Below are positions 24,601-36,390 of a stretch of DNA of 64,000 nt, piece after piece. The position numbers and the translations under genes are program-made. The notes beneath the pieces are model-generated. The model worked only from the letters and a program-made list of their open reading frames with translations, had not been told where the DNA came from and did not search any database. This stretch comes from Myoxocephalus aenaeus (taxonomy: Eukaryota > Chordata > Actinopteri > Perciformes > Cottidae), in the NCBI GenBank assembly GCA_038501785.1, contig JBAMJR010000039.1, positions 8,095,001-8,159,000 of the forward strand, written 5' to 3'. How positions within the stretch are numbered: position 1 is the first letter of the stretch; every line of letters starts with the position of its first letter.

Positions 24601-27600
24601 GTGTTATAAAACATGTGGGAGGCTGTTTTTTGTACGTTTTAGTTCATTTTTTAATCAAAAGCCACATGGAGAACTTTGCTCTTGTAATGAAAGAGGGGCA
24701 CTTAAAAGTTTTCAATTTCAATTAATTAAAAACCATATTATCCATAATCATAATAAACAAGTGACATTAGTATTTAGCAAAACTGGCAACCTGAGAGGAG
24801 CATCGTACTTTGATGTACAGTAGAACGTATTTGACATTGACTTACAAAAACATGCTGACATCAATTTCCATTTTACAGACATAGTCAAAAATATATTTAA
24901 GTAATACTTGACAATCAACGACATCCCAACCCTGTGAAGAAAGTATTCAGATCATTCAGGTCTTATGTAAAAGTAACTATACTGCATTATAAAAAATACT
25001 CCATACTGGCCCGAATGTCTTGAAAATGTCACTTGAGTAAAAAGTATTATTAGCCAATTGTACCGAAAGTATCAAAAGTTAAAGTATTCATAATTCACTT
25101 GTGATTGTTGAATGAAATACCAAAGTAATATTTAAATAGTGATATGACATGTATGTGTAAGCAACATTTTACTGTGGCATTTAGTCGAGGTGGAGCTAAT
25201 TTAACAATGTTCTATACTTATGTTTTAATGTAGAATACTCACAAGGCATTTTTTTTTTATAAACCAATAATAGGTTTTGTAAGTAAAATCTGAATCTGTA
25301 GTTGTCAAACAAATGTAGGTGAAGTAAAAAGTCAGTTTTTTTCTATACATTACAGAATTATAATTATTTTTAAATCTCTTATCATACATCTAATGGTTTT
25401 ATAATTTGTTGTTTTTAATATGCTGCCATTTGAGACATATTTTAGATTAATCATGGCATTTTCCAAATCAATAATATCCGTCTATTGAAAATAGTCCACT
25501 CTTTATTCATCGCTATTTTTTTTTAATATACTGAATTTATCCACACAACCCCTTGCTGAAGGCCCTGCCCCTCCAGCCTCTATAGTTACAGGACAGTAAA
25601 AAGCTACAGGTGTTTGGTGTGACTGCAGGCTGCTGAATAGCCGCCCAGTTCCTCATCCCCTCAGGATCATCGTGGCCTTGCAACAAGCCAGCGGCAGCCA
25701 GGATGAATAGAGGGTCTGTGTGCTTTGGCCACATGCGTCTCCGTCGGCCCTTCAGTAAACAAACGAGGAAATAGCACTGTGGGAAAAATGCATAGAAATA
25801 GCAAACACGCTTTTTCTATGCAACGGCAGATATATATTTCCAGAGAATATTGTTGACATCTGGTGTATTCTTTCTGCTGTTGTGTTCCTGTGAGGAATCG
25901 TTCTTTAAACCTGGCCTTTTACTGTGTCCCTTTGTTATTGTAAACAGTCCTCTCACTGAACCCGCAGCTGTTCCAAAGCTGAAATCTTTCCCTGATGGGT
26001 CATTCCAGGTCAAACCCTTACAAGCCTTACAAATATTTCTCAAGACTTAACCAGTGACCAATGCCGATATCTGTGATATTAAGTGCTTCAATATGACTCC
26101 AATCAGTTTTCTTTTTCTGTTTCAGTTGTTGCTGCGCTCTTCTTGCCAGGAGGTGAGACATTTTCGTTTCTCCATGCATGCACGTTTGAAAAAATATCCC
26201 GTCATCGCTGCATGGACCCCCTGAACCAATGCGTTTCTTTTTTTCCTGCGCTTCAGCATGGGGTCAGAGCAGCGGCGGCAGCACTCTCGGCGTGGTGGTG
26301 GAGGCCATGAACATCACGCTCCCTGCGGGGTCTAAGGCCGTCCTGCCCTGCCACAGCACCCGCATGGTGTGGACCCAGGACCGCCTGAAGGACCGTCAGA
26401 GGGTGGTGCACTGGGACTTGGTGCGCAGCAGCCCAGAGTATTCTGTGGAGCGAATCCTCGACATGTCCCCTGGAGCCCGCCAGAGGGTCTACAATGGCGT
26501 CAACAAGGGCCGCATTTCCGTCCAAAACTCTGCTTTCAATGACGGCAACTTCTCCCTGATCATCAACAGTGAGACTACTCATCATTTCCCACTAGCGCCA
26601 TGAACATTGCACTCCTCCGTCTCCGATTTAATGTCACGGTTGCTTGTTTGCTTTTTTTTCTTCTTCAGGTGTTGTCACAACTGACAAAGGAGTGTATACT
26701 TGTAATCTGCACCACCACTACTGCCAGCTTCACCAGTCCATTCAAGTCCAACTCAATGTCACTAAATCAGGTGAGGCGTCCTAATCGTTCATCCTCATGC
26801 TCTTCCACGAGTTACGATGCGATGAAATGGATTAGTGATGTGATTCCCACTCGTGTGTTTTCCAGCTCGAAAAGAGAAACGATACTGGGACGGAGACAAG
26901 ACTGTGTTCGTGGTCTTGTTGGGCAAGTCCGTGGTCTTGCCCTGTGTGAACCGCCGCTCCCTTTGGAGAGAGGGCCTCCAGGAGGATCAGCAGCAAGTGG
27001 CTCACTGGGACTTCCAGCCTCCCGGCGTGCGTCCAGACAGGGCCGGCCGCCTGGTGGACCTCTACGGCTCCGGAGAGCGCCGGGATTACGGGCCGCTCTT
27101 CGGGCAGAGCAGGATGAGCGTGCAGGATGACGCGTTCACTATAGGAGACTTCTCGTTGTCCATTGCTGAGTTGAAGCCGGTTGACAAAGGCCTGTACTCC
27201 TGCCACCTGCATCACCATTACTGTGGTCTGAGTGAGAGACGCATCTTCAGGCTCACTGTGGGACCTCCGGTTCCACCCGCCCCCACTACAGCACCCAAGA
27301 TTTTCCAGAATGACGTGCCAGTGCCAAGTAAGTCACTCAGAGACATTCACTCGAACTTTGTTTTTCCAGATGATAATAACGGTAAATTCTTTTCCCGCAT
27401 GGTTTCTCGGATGAATTGCGCATCGGGTGACAACACAGCTCCTTTGGCTTTTTTGTTATAATTATAGGCATAGTTGGTCAGTTGAATCAGTTCCTCTTCT
27501 CCTCTGCCAGTTTTCTCCTCAGACCTCTGTTTTTGTGTTTGAGCTGAAGAGGGAGGGAGGAGGCAGAAGGAATGTAGAAGCTAGTTGAGTAAGAAAGACG

Positions 27601-30600
27601 GAAATCTTTCTGCTAGTTGTTGAGATTTCAGCATTGCTCATTGAAAAGGGTTTCTGTGAGTAAACTACATGCAGCTCTGGCGTGAGAAGCAGCCGACGGT
27701 AAACAGCTTTAAATTGGCTGCAACGGAAGCGGCCTCATTTTTTTTTTTCTCCATTTTTACAGCTTTTTCACTTTCAGCTGGAGGCATTTTAACTGTGCTG
27801 AGCAGAGGATTGGGCTCCAACAGCCTAGTCATTTTGGGAGTGGATGGTCATATCTTGTGTGTTTATTTTTCCTCCATTTGACCCCATTTTCCAAAAGTCC
27901 CAACCACATGTCTAGGCTGGTTATACTGTATCTCGAGCTTTGTTTATTCTTTCTCCCAGTCTGTTCTATATATCTGCTGATGTGTATCAGCCTCTGGTTG
28001 AGGAATTACCAGCCGTTAAAGGAAGTCTCATACATCTGTTCAACGTTTGGGCCAGCTGTGACATGAAAGAGCAAAGTAAAGGGAGGGGATGTAGGTATGT
28101 GTCAGACTATAGATCCTCCCTCGACAGCATTGGCTGAAGAAATGCACACGTGGATAGATGGCATCCTTTGAGTAAACCTCATCTCCGATTTCCCGTTCCG
28201 CTGATCTCGTCTGTTAGATTAAAAGGAAGTTGTTTGCGCTCACGCAGGCGCCAGCGATTGTCTGAAATTACAGATTTCACGAGAGCCATTCACTTTAATG
28301 CTGTAATTCTTTGTGGCACATTGAACATCGTTCCTTTGTAATCACGAAGAGGGCGAGCCGCGTGTGAGCCGTTCATCAGACATCTCACTTTGAAAATGAA
28401 GATGGTTTCCTTCAGTCCACTGAGTTGCAAATGAAGCATATCCCACAGGAACACAAACACAGGGTGTATAACCTCTGAGCAGCGTATGTGAAATAGCTGT
28501 GAACGTATGCACACTTGTCAGATCTGTCAGGGAGAAATGGAAATGTGCTTCTGCTGGGACGCGGCTGCAGCTCTGGCTGTGACACATGAGCTCTAGAGAC
28601 AATGACCTTGGACAGGTCTCTGCAGTTTCATACATAATAGGTACATTCAACAATGACAGGGGATAATTGAAAACTAAGCTCCCATTTAGGAGCTGGGTGA
28701 TTAAGTCTGAATAATTTTGTCCATGATTGACTGCTTTTGAATCCATGATCAGAGATGGTGCATTGCATGTTTTCCTCATTAGTCCCTCAGTGTCCCTCCA
28801 ACGTATCTGTTTTAATGAGAGACCAGAGAGTAATCCTATACTCAAGAGAAAAATTCAAGAGAAAAATTCAAGAGCAAACTGTCTTTTATGATCCATTTTT
28901 TCTATGATCTGGCTTCTGTGAAGGAGAAATGTAAAAGATTATAGTAACAACAAGTAGGCTATTCATTTTTTTTTTACCCTTCATCCGCACTGTATATTAC
29001 TTTTGATAATGGATAGAAATTGTTATGATCTTGCATCTCCAAAACCCGCATATATATTTTCCATTCTTGTTGTTTTGAATAATTATTGTCGACAAAGTGT
29101 ACACAAACAGCCGTGCTCACTGGGAGACTGGGAGCTGCCTGCAGTGTTGTCAGATATGTATACAGACTGTAGATGTATCTTCCATGCATGCAGAAACTAC
29201 ACTTCTGTGTTTGTGAGAAGACTTGAAAAGACTCAAATGGAAAACTAATACAGACATGCAGACAGACCACATAACAGAATCCGTCTCTCTTTTCTCACAC
29301 TTCTCCGCCTCTTTTCTGGTCAGCCTGTGTTTTTTTTTTTTGAAGCGCAAGAAAGAAAAAACAGCTGCATGACATCAGGTCTGGAAGCCATTACCACAGA
29401 ACAGACATTTAACTCCTGCTCTCCCTCTCTGGCTTTTGGAAACGAATAAAAGGAAGAAACCTCGGGGGAAATATGATTTTTGTTCTCGTTTTGTATAAAT
29501 ACTTTCCAGTTTGATCTGTTTATTGCCTTTCCGTTAATCCAATAAAACAAATCCTTATTATTACAATATGACAATAAATCCTCAAAAATACATCCGATTG
29601 TTGTTAATTTGTACATTGAGTTCTCTTGATATTTACGACGTCTAATGTTTACAACATATCCTACAAGCTTGACTTTATCCACGTTCTGCCTTTAGGGACT
29701 GAAGTGGTGGAGGGCCCACGTGTGGTGAATGTCATCCTCCCCGAGCATCGTGGGTATTTCGTGCAGCATTTGGGTTACTTCCTGGCAACCTTCTTACTGC
29801 TGGCCTTCATCGTTGTCGCTGTTATTGTGCTGACTCGACGACGCAAAAAGCGAGGTAACTGTGTGTGTCATTAAGTCACCTCATTCTCTCCGCTTGTATC
29901 TGACAACTCGCTTATTTCATCATTAGCAAAGGAATATTCATAGAGAGCACATGTTATGGATACTTTGTGTTTTGAGAGTGTGAGAGTTTTTTGTGTGTTA
30001 AATCTTTGTTCTTATTTTCAGGTGTGGAGTATGACCTGCGTCGACCTGATCAGTAAGACATTACTATATATGTTCCATTATGAGCCATTTCTTTCTTACA
30101 TTTAATTTAATTGTAAGTGCTAAATACAGAATGATAGGTTTTCTTAAAATATATGTTGTCTCAATGTTTTTATTAATCTATTTGCACTTTATCTGTGTTG
30201 GACTGGAGAGAAACGTTTTTTTCAATTCCTCTGTATGATTGGTACATGTCAAGAAATTGACAATAAAGCTGACTTTGACGTTTTGACTTTGAAGTAGAAC
30301 AATGATTTTGTTTCTGTGCAGGGGAAATATGATCCGTGGAGGTGAAATAGCATTAGACTGCACAGAGCTGAGGACCTGTCACCAAGAACCTATGCATTCA
30401 GGTAAAGTCGGCCTCCTCCATACATGTGCAGTCAACACACATTATCTACAACAACAAAAAAGTACTTTCTCATAACCTGTATGTGTTTGGCAATCCACAG
30501 ACCACAAAAACAACCTACTGAAAGAGATAGATATGGCCAAAGACTGCAATAAGGGTGAGCAGACATTGTGCAGTATGCCAGTAAATAAATATCCAACAGT

Positions 30601-30691
30601 AACATCCTTACAGATAAGAGACACACTATTTTATTAATATGATGTCTGTCTCCCATCCGCTCACTCAGACTTTGAGAAGCTGTGGAAGTGA
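21607..30691 (+). CDS. mxra8: Matrix-remodelling associated protein 8 (DICAM/limitrin)
   Basis: Exons 21607-21634, 26126-26152, 26257-26568, 26669-26770, 26866-27327, 29696-29854, 30022-30052, 30322-30401, 30501-30554 and 30669-30691 join in frame to 425 residues (human about 440). Layout: signal peptide MHLDLTLLPIVAALFLPG, cleaved near AWG; Ig-like domain 1 (RMVWTQDRLKDRQRVVHWDL ... CNLHHHYC); Ig-like domain 2 (VAHWDFQPPGVR ... CHLHHHYC); stalk; transmembrane helix about residues 336-357 followed by RRRKKR; tail ending DHKNNLLKEIDMAK ... LWK. The matching HHHYC turns mark the two MXRA8 domains. Sequons NIT, NFS and NVT are visible. MXRA8 acts in cell adhesion and integrin signalling; the mammalian protein is also an alphavirus receptor. 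Two fish paralogues exist, and I cannot say which this is. Confidence 0.93.
22710..23190 (+). repeat. Dispersed teleost repeat, copy A
   Basis: Carries the words TACTTTTACTTAAG and ATCTGAGTACTTCTGCCAC at its right end and AAGTACTTGCACTTTAGTTGAGTA at its left, giving rough inverted ends. I recognise the family as common in fish, probably a non-autonomous DNA element. A 3'-tail-like remnant in reverse (AGACTTTATTAATCCCATGG) sits inside at about 22885-22904. Confidence 0.5.
24930..25110 (-). repeat. Dispersed teleost repeat, copy B (opposite orientation)
   Basis: GAAGAAAGTATTCAGATC and TATGTAAAAGTAAC are the reverse complement of the copy A right end, allowing for mismatches. Its far limit is unclear and may reach about 25330. 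Confidence 0.45.
26126..26152 (+). CDS. mxra8: 27-nt mxra8 microexon encoding the signal-peptide core
   Basis: TTCAG|TTGTTGCT ... CCAGGAG|GTGAGA. The nine codons supply most of the hydrophobic core (IVAALFLPG). Both sides are phase 1. It is needed to connect the 28-nt first coding exon to the Ig domain and to produce a credible signal peptide. Confidence 0.7.
27328..29695 (+). other. mxra8: mxra8 intron 5
   Basis: A 2.4-kb intron between the Ig domain 2 exon and the transmembrane exon. The open stretches inside it have no family match or exon context. I see nothing else in it. Confidence 0.55.
30182..30294 (+). repeat. LINE 3' tail remnant
   Basis: GTTGGACTGGAGAGAAACG, then CTCTGTATGATTGGTACATG and GACAATAAAGCTGACTTTGA followed by TTTGACTTTG. 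This matches the short-repeat 3' tail of fish L2/CR1-type LINEs as I remember it. It lies in mxra8 intron 7. Confidence 0.5.
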
Positions 30692-30999
30692 GAGCAATAT
30701 TTCCGAGCTGCTGCTGGCAGGTCCAGGGCAAACACCGGAAGAGTAAAGGACTGTGGAGAGAAGGGGAAAAGGAGGAAACCCAGGAGAGGACAGGAGGAAT
30801 GCTCCCTCTGCTGTAACTCTAACACACTAAGCGTTTTCACTAAAAGTATAACTTGCATTTTCACTAGCTCTTATAACATTACAATTAAACATATATTTGA
30901 TCCTTATTTTTGCATTCATGGAATAGTTTATTTTGAATATTAGGCATTTTTGTGATCTTTTTTTTTTTTTTTTTTTCATTTACAAAAATGCATGCTGTT

Positions 31000-31005
31000 A
31001 TTAAA
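31000..31005 (+). terminator. mxra8: Candidate polyadenylation signal of mxra8
   Basis: ATTAAA about 310 bases after the TGA at 30689-30691, downstream of a T-rich block. Another ATTAAA near 31658 could serve a longer form. Confidence 0.35.
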
Positions 31006-32400
31006 GTATGTTTTATGTGTACTTTGCATGCTTACAGAGCTGTAAACTCGCGGCTTTTTGAAATTTGCACAAATTCTGCTGTACTGTAATATGTAAAGGA
31101 TTTTCATCATGTTGCAAAGGTAATATTAGTGGAGGTAGACAGTTGACAGTTTCAGACAGTGTTTGGAAACAAGTGCCACACATTTCTAGCTGCATAATAA
31201 GACTTTTTTTTTTTTTTTTTACTCAACTGTGGTCATGTTTTTTTAGAAATGCAGAAGTTAGACTTAATTTCTTTTCCAAATACTATTGTTCCAAATTGTT
31301 CATTGGTAACTTATCAAGTGAAAAAAATAGTGAAATTGTATGACCATGGACTAAAAGGCCCAGTCTCCCAAAACTCAGGTAAAAAAAGAAAAATCTTTTA
31401 ACCATGTATTTGGTTTTAATGGGTAGACCTACTTGTTTGCATCAAGCATGCATAAAGTACCCAGGTTTGTAAAACACTGACGTTTCATTACCAAACCTGC
31501 TGATACAGGTATACAATCTGTTAAAAATGTGCGGCTGAAGCTCGATGAGGATTATTGCAGGAAGAAGAGTGTCTACTGTGTCAGTAATGCTAAATCACAA
31601 ACTGTAATCCTAACTCTCCCTGATGTTGGTCTCTTCTAAGAAAATATGTCTTCTATTAAAGCTTAGCACCAGTGGCCACTGACTCGTCACTATTTGTTCT
31701 GGTTGTTAGACGTTAACCAACCGTTTGGTGTTTGGATGAGTCGGGACCTGTGATATGAATTTATAATGTATCAGTATCCTCTAAAGTCTTGAGGACAGGT
31801 AAGTTAGTATTTGACCATTGTTTAGCATTGTAGAGAGATGCACTGTAGACTTGTGTTGCAGGTAATTCACATAATGTTGGTCATGTGACATTGTAACCAG
31901 CTGTGCAGTACAAAGGGTCCACCTATGTTCACCCCTTGGGTGATCAGTCACATCCAGTGATAATGAAGCAGTTACAATTAATGTCTAATTATTATAACTC
32001 ATTTGTAATTATTGTTATGGACATATCTAACATTTAATAAGCCTCTTTACTTGGGAGAAATTAGCCTATACAATCATTAGTGCAGTTTATGCCCCTTTCT
32101 GCTTTACCTACACATATCTCACAATGCTGCTACTGTATTTAAAAAAAAAAAAATCAGAATATTTTTTTAAAATTATTTTATAGGATTAACATTTTAAAAA
32201 TGGTTTCTATTACTTATGGCTAATTTGGTCAGTTACTTCAGAAATAGGTCGTCATGTATCTCAAACTATGTATACTTTTTCATTAGAATACAAAGATGAC
32301 AACAAATATGTTTAATTGTATTGATTTAAATGAATACGACATTGAGTTTAATAGCATTTCACACAGTAATTATATCAAAGTTAACCGTGATAACTACATA
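31006..32400. other. mxra8 3' flank and spacer to dvl1
   Basis: AT-rich, with homopolymer runs of A and T. No exon, repeat family or RNA gene recognised. Confidence 0.5.
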
Positions 32401-32815
32401 AAAAAAAGAAGCGGTCTCCCTCCTCTTTGTTCCCTCTGCCCGCGCAGTGCACAGCCCGGACCCGCCACTAGATGGCAGCACTGCCTCGCCAATTAAGCTT
32501 GTGAAAAATAGCAATATTCCCAACTCCATATCGCAAGGATGTGGACTGTCCCTTCCTGTTTTAGTGCCGAGAGAGCCACCGTACCGTCTCGCGCTGGAGC
32601 AGGAATACAGGCACCCATAACGCGATTATGTCGGGATTCGTGCTGCGTTCGTCCAGCACACGGAGCGGGTTTGTCCGTCGTGGCTTGTACCGGTTTATGT
32701 TTTAGGGAACGCTGTTATGTTATTCTCCGGGTAGCTGGTAACGTAGCAGGCCTGCGTATTGCGCTGCCAACCCTTGTTCCTTTCCTGTGTCAATGATTGT
32801 CCTCCCCTCACTCTC
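32400..32815 (+). promoter_or_regulatory. dvl1: dvl1 promoter / 5' UTR
   Basis: Sharp change from AT-rich to GC-rich sequence with many CpGs (for example 32440-32480 and 32565-32680). It ends in CTCTC ATG G at the dvl1 start. No TATA box is evident, as for a CpG-type promoter. Confidence 0.5.
32465..32480 (+). promoter_or_regulatory. Candidate CTCF site between mxra8 and dvl1
   Basis: CCACTAGATGGCAGCA fits the CTCF core CCASYAGRKGGCAG at every position. It lies at the front edge of the dvl1 GC-rich region. Confidence 0.5.
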
Positions 32816-33064
32816 ATGGCGGAGACTAAAATAATATATCACATAGACGAGGAGGAGACTCCTTATCTGGTCAAGCTGTCCGTTTCTCCGGAGAAAGTCA
32901 CCTTAGCGGATTTTAAAAATGTCCTCAACAACCGACCGGTCAACAGCTACAAATTCTTCTTCAAATCGATGGACCAGGATTTTGGGTAAGTGGCCACCAT
33001 TATTATTATTAGCCCTTTTCCGTCTGGCTCACTCGCTATTTATTATTGCGGTGCGCGCGTGCGC

Positions 33065-33101
<37 letters not shown>

Positions 33102-36100
33102 TATAACACGCGTATTACTAGACCATGGGCAACATGAGGCGGTGTAACATTGTTACATGTGTGCAAAGTACAGTGCCATGTCTGTTTCCAGGCTCCTGGC
33201 ACCTGCTCATTATGACTCTCCTGTGCGCAGTGGAGGAGACACACGAGTGTTTGAAGTGATACCAGATCTGAGCCCTAATGACGCAGCCCTGCATGCATTA
33301 CAGGGAGCCAGACCCCTGCTCCCGTTATTAATGTCCACATATTAACCCACATTATAGTGTCCGTAAAGGAACAATGTGCATGCGAGGGCGGTGTTGACAA
33401 AGCGTCCACATGTTCAAGGACTCAGGTTTCACATGTCTTGTTTTGTTTTGGTTAGTGTTTTTTTTTTTTTTTCAGGAGAGGAAAAGATGACAATTTACAT
33501 ATATTTTATTCACATCCACTTATGATAAGCCTAAAGTTGTCTTTCTTTACACACAAACACACACAATGGACTGCAGTTGAATCCCCAGGGAATATGGCCA
33601 CTGCAAGCCAGTGATTGTGACTATAAGATATGCAATCATGTAATATACATTTTTAATTTTTTTTAATTGCCCCAAAGGAGATCTGTCAAAAGATACTACA
33701 TCCTCATCACCTTGTTTTTCTAAGGAATACAGTATTGTATTACTGCATTATTACAGTAATGTGGGTTTGTTTACATGTAGAATACATGTAGTTTAAATAA
33801 TTAATAATATATCGTTCATGTATTTATTAATATTATGTATAATATTCTCATTTATCGTCGTAGGGAGCAAGAGAAATGAAGTGAACGATGAAACCTACAC
33901 TCACATTTGAACCCCTGATTACTGTATGTTTTAGCATTAGTTATGGTACAAAATAGAATATTTCAGAACACATTATCATGCAATTTTTCTCAATAGAATT
34001 TGTATTTCCTGTAAATCAATTTATTATTTTACAGAAAAGCCACAGGAGCTGCTTCCTTTATCCACTGGATGCTGGATGCTTACGGATAATAACGAATTCT
34101 CTCTCCTCCTTTTTGTTTTCTCGCTGCTGCTCTCTTTGTACTCCCATCCCCGATGCTCAGCGGCTACAGCGGGTCTCCAAAGCTCTTCCCCGCTCTCGGC
34201 CTGCGAGATCTCCTCGTATCGGGCCTCCGCCGAGGATGACATATTTGTGTCAGCGCCGGTTTCTCATTCCAGTCTGACCAGTCATACACGAGACGACAAA
34301 ACATGAATACACCACTGTAGTCGCAAACTTGATTGGAGGAAATGCGGAGGCAAAACGTCATACATTTCCACTGCGGCCTGACCTTGTGGGGGGGACGGGG
34401 TGGGACGGGGTGGGGGTGGGGGGGTCGGGGGGGAAACTGGCTCTTCCTGGTGGCGGGCTGGGTTTAGTGCGCCGCTTTGTCCCCGGCCCCCGGCTTCCTG
34501 CCTCTGTTGCACCGCGGGGGCCGGGGCTGCTCACTGGGCCTCAGGTGATCGACAAGCAGATTATGGAAACAAACAAAGCGTGTTTGCTTTCTTCTCCACA
34601 TAGAGACGAGGCCGCGTGTTGCCGAACTCCTCTGCGTGTGCATCAACAAAGCATGTCGCGTTGCGTCGCGACATTGGACATTGCCAAATGACTTGTGTTT
34701 TCACGCGGAGCTGTTATGCACACTTTATAAAAAGGCGTCTCCATCGGCATTCCGGCCTTTTTGAGTCGAGGCTGAATATTCAGGCTCCGTGAGCGCCGTA
34801 TGGTACTGGCACAGTATGGAAGCGAAACCAGTCAAAGGCGCAGAGGATAGCAGCACTTTGTGGGTAGCCATTCTGGCTGTACTGCATGCACACAGACAGT
34901 AAGGCTGCTGGAGAATTAGCAAGGGAGGAATAAGACTGCTGAGCAGAGAGGGAAAACATCAAATCCCTTGCAGTTATAGACTGTGTTTGAAATGTAAATG
35001 AGCAGTCAGTGCAAGGTCCTCTGTAGTAGACCCCCTGCTGCGCCGGGGAAAAAAAAAACACAGCCATTCTCTTCTGGGATTGCTGAACTACATTTGTGCT
35101 GGCAATATCGGCTCTCTAAGCAACGGCCACGCGAATTTGATAAACGGGCGATTGCCCCCAAAACGCCTCAGCTTTACCGCAGTGAACATGTCATTTCAGT
35201 TCCTCGTGGAATCGCATTGGAATACATGCAAGCTGTGGTGTTTCTATTCACACAAACAGGCCACAGCAAATTAAAAAGCTGAACCTTTCTTTGTGCACAT
35301 TTCATACCTCGGTCGTCCCCCCACGTAACGTTCATTCGCTCATCAATATTCATAAGACGGGAAGCTCATTGAGGCAGTGTCGTTTTCAAGCAAACCCACT
35401 TTTTTTTTTCTTTTCTTTCCGGAGACTTCAAGGTGATGATACGGCGTTTTGTCACTGCCACTGGTGGTGAGTGGGTTTGAGACCTCACTATAATGCAAGT
35501 CACAGAGGCACTCTGGCGCCGAGGAAGGCAGCCAAGCCGAAGCGCTGAAAGAAAGAAACAGTCGTGTTTGTGCCTTTTTAGAAAATAGGGAGCTGCCAGC
35601 GGCATCTTTCTTCTGCTGAGGTAGGGGTGCTAAGCCCCTGTAGTTAGGGGACACAAATCTGCAGCGTTCTGCACAAATGCACCTCCGCCTCACCTCGCCT
35701 GTTTGAGGATAGTGCTAGATTTCGAAGGTTATGCCGCATTTGTGTGTCGTCGCAGCATTGACAACACGACTGTCACGTTGACTATGCATATACTTGTCAG
35801 ATATTAACATTATGTTTGGAAATGTGACCTAAAACCACCAGAACTTTTGTTATTACGATGCTGTGAAAATCCCACGGCTGCAGTACTAAATATGGCATCA
35901 ACAGTATATGCACGCTATAATTAACAGCTCTCTGGGTGGTTAAAGTTTAATTTAGCCGTTTACTGTGTCAGACTCTGTTTCATATTGAAGTCAATCTATG
36001 TACAATCTTGTTTGACTACAAATATTTTGCTTCCCTGTTTATACTATCATTAGCATCAGCCCACCAAAGTCCTTGGACTGCTGGCCGGTGTTGGCCGGCT

Positions 36101-36349
36101 TCTCCGGCCGCATGGTTTCTGGTTGAGGCAGTGACTACCCAGCCCTCCTCTGTCTCTCACAGTATAAACAAACACGTCTAATCTTCCCCAGCTACACAAA
36201 TATCCCCAGTAGTGGAATATTCAGCCATCGCCAGGATAGATCTGGTATCATTATCCTGTTAAATCTGTTAAGACCTATAAGCTGTCAGCTCTAAGAAGTC
36301 AGATCTGTGACAGCAGCCCACACCCGACATATGCTCATCTAACCAGGGG

Positions 36350-36390
<41 letters not shown>

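Larger units (their letters stand above)
21635..26125 (+). other. mxra8: mxra8 intron 1
   Basis: A 4.5-kb intron bounded by CCGA|GTAAGT and TTTCAG|TTG. It holds the inverted pair of dispersed repeats and CCCGCCCGGCCCGGCCC at 23212-23228. No coding exon or RNA gene is recognised in the rest. Confidence 0.6.

Noticed and set aside
32539..32796. 85-codon open stretch before dvl1 as a small gene
   Set aside because: It sits in the GC-rich 5' UTR/promoter and has no recognisable protein features.
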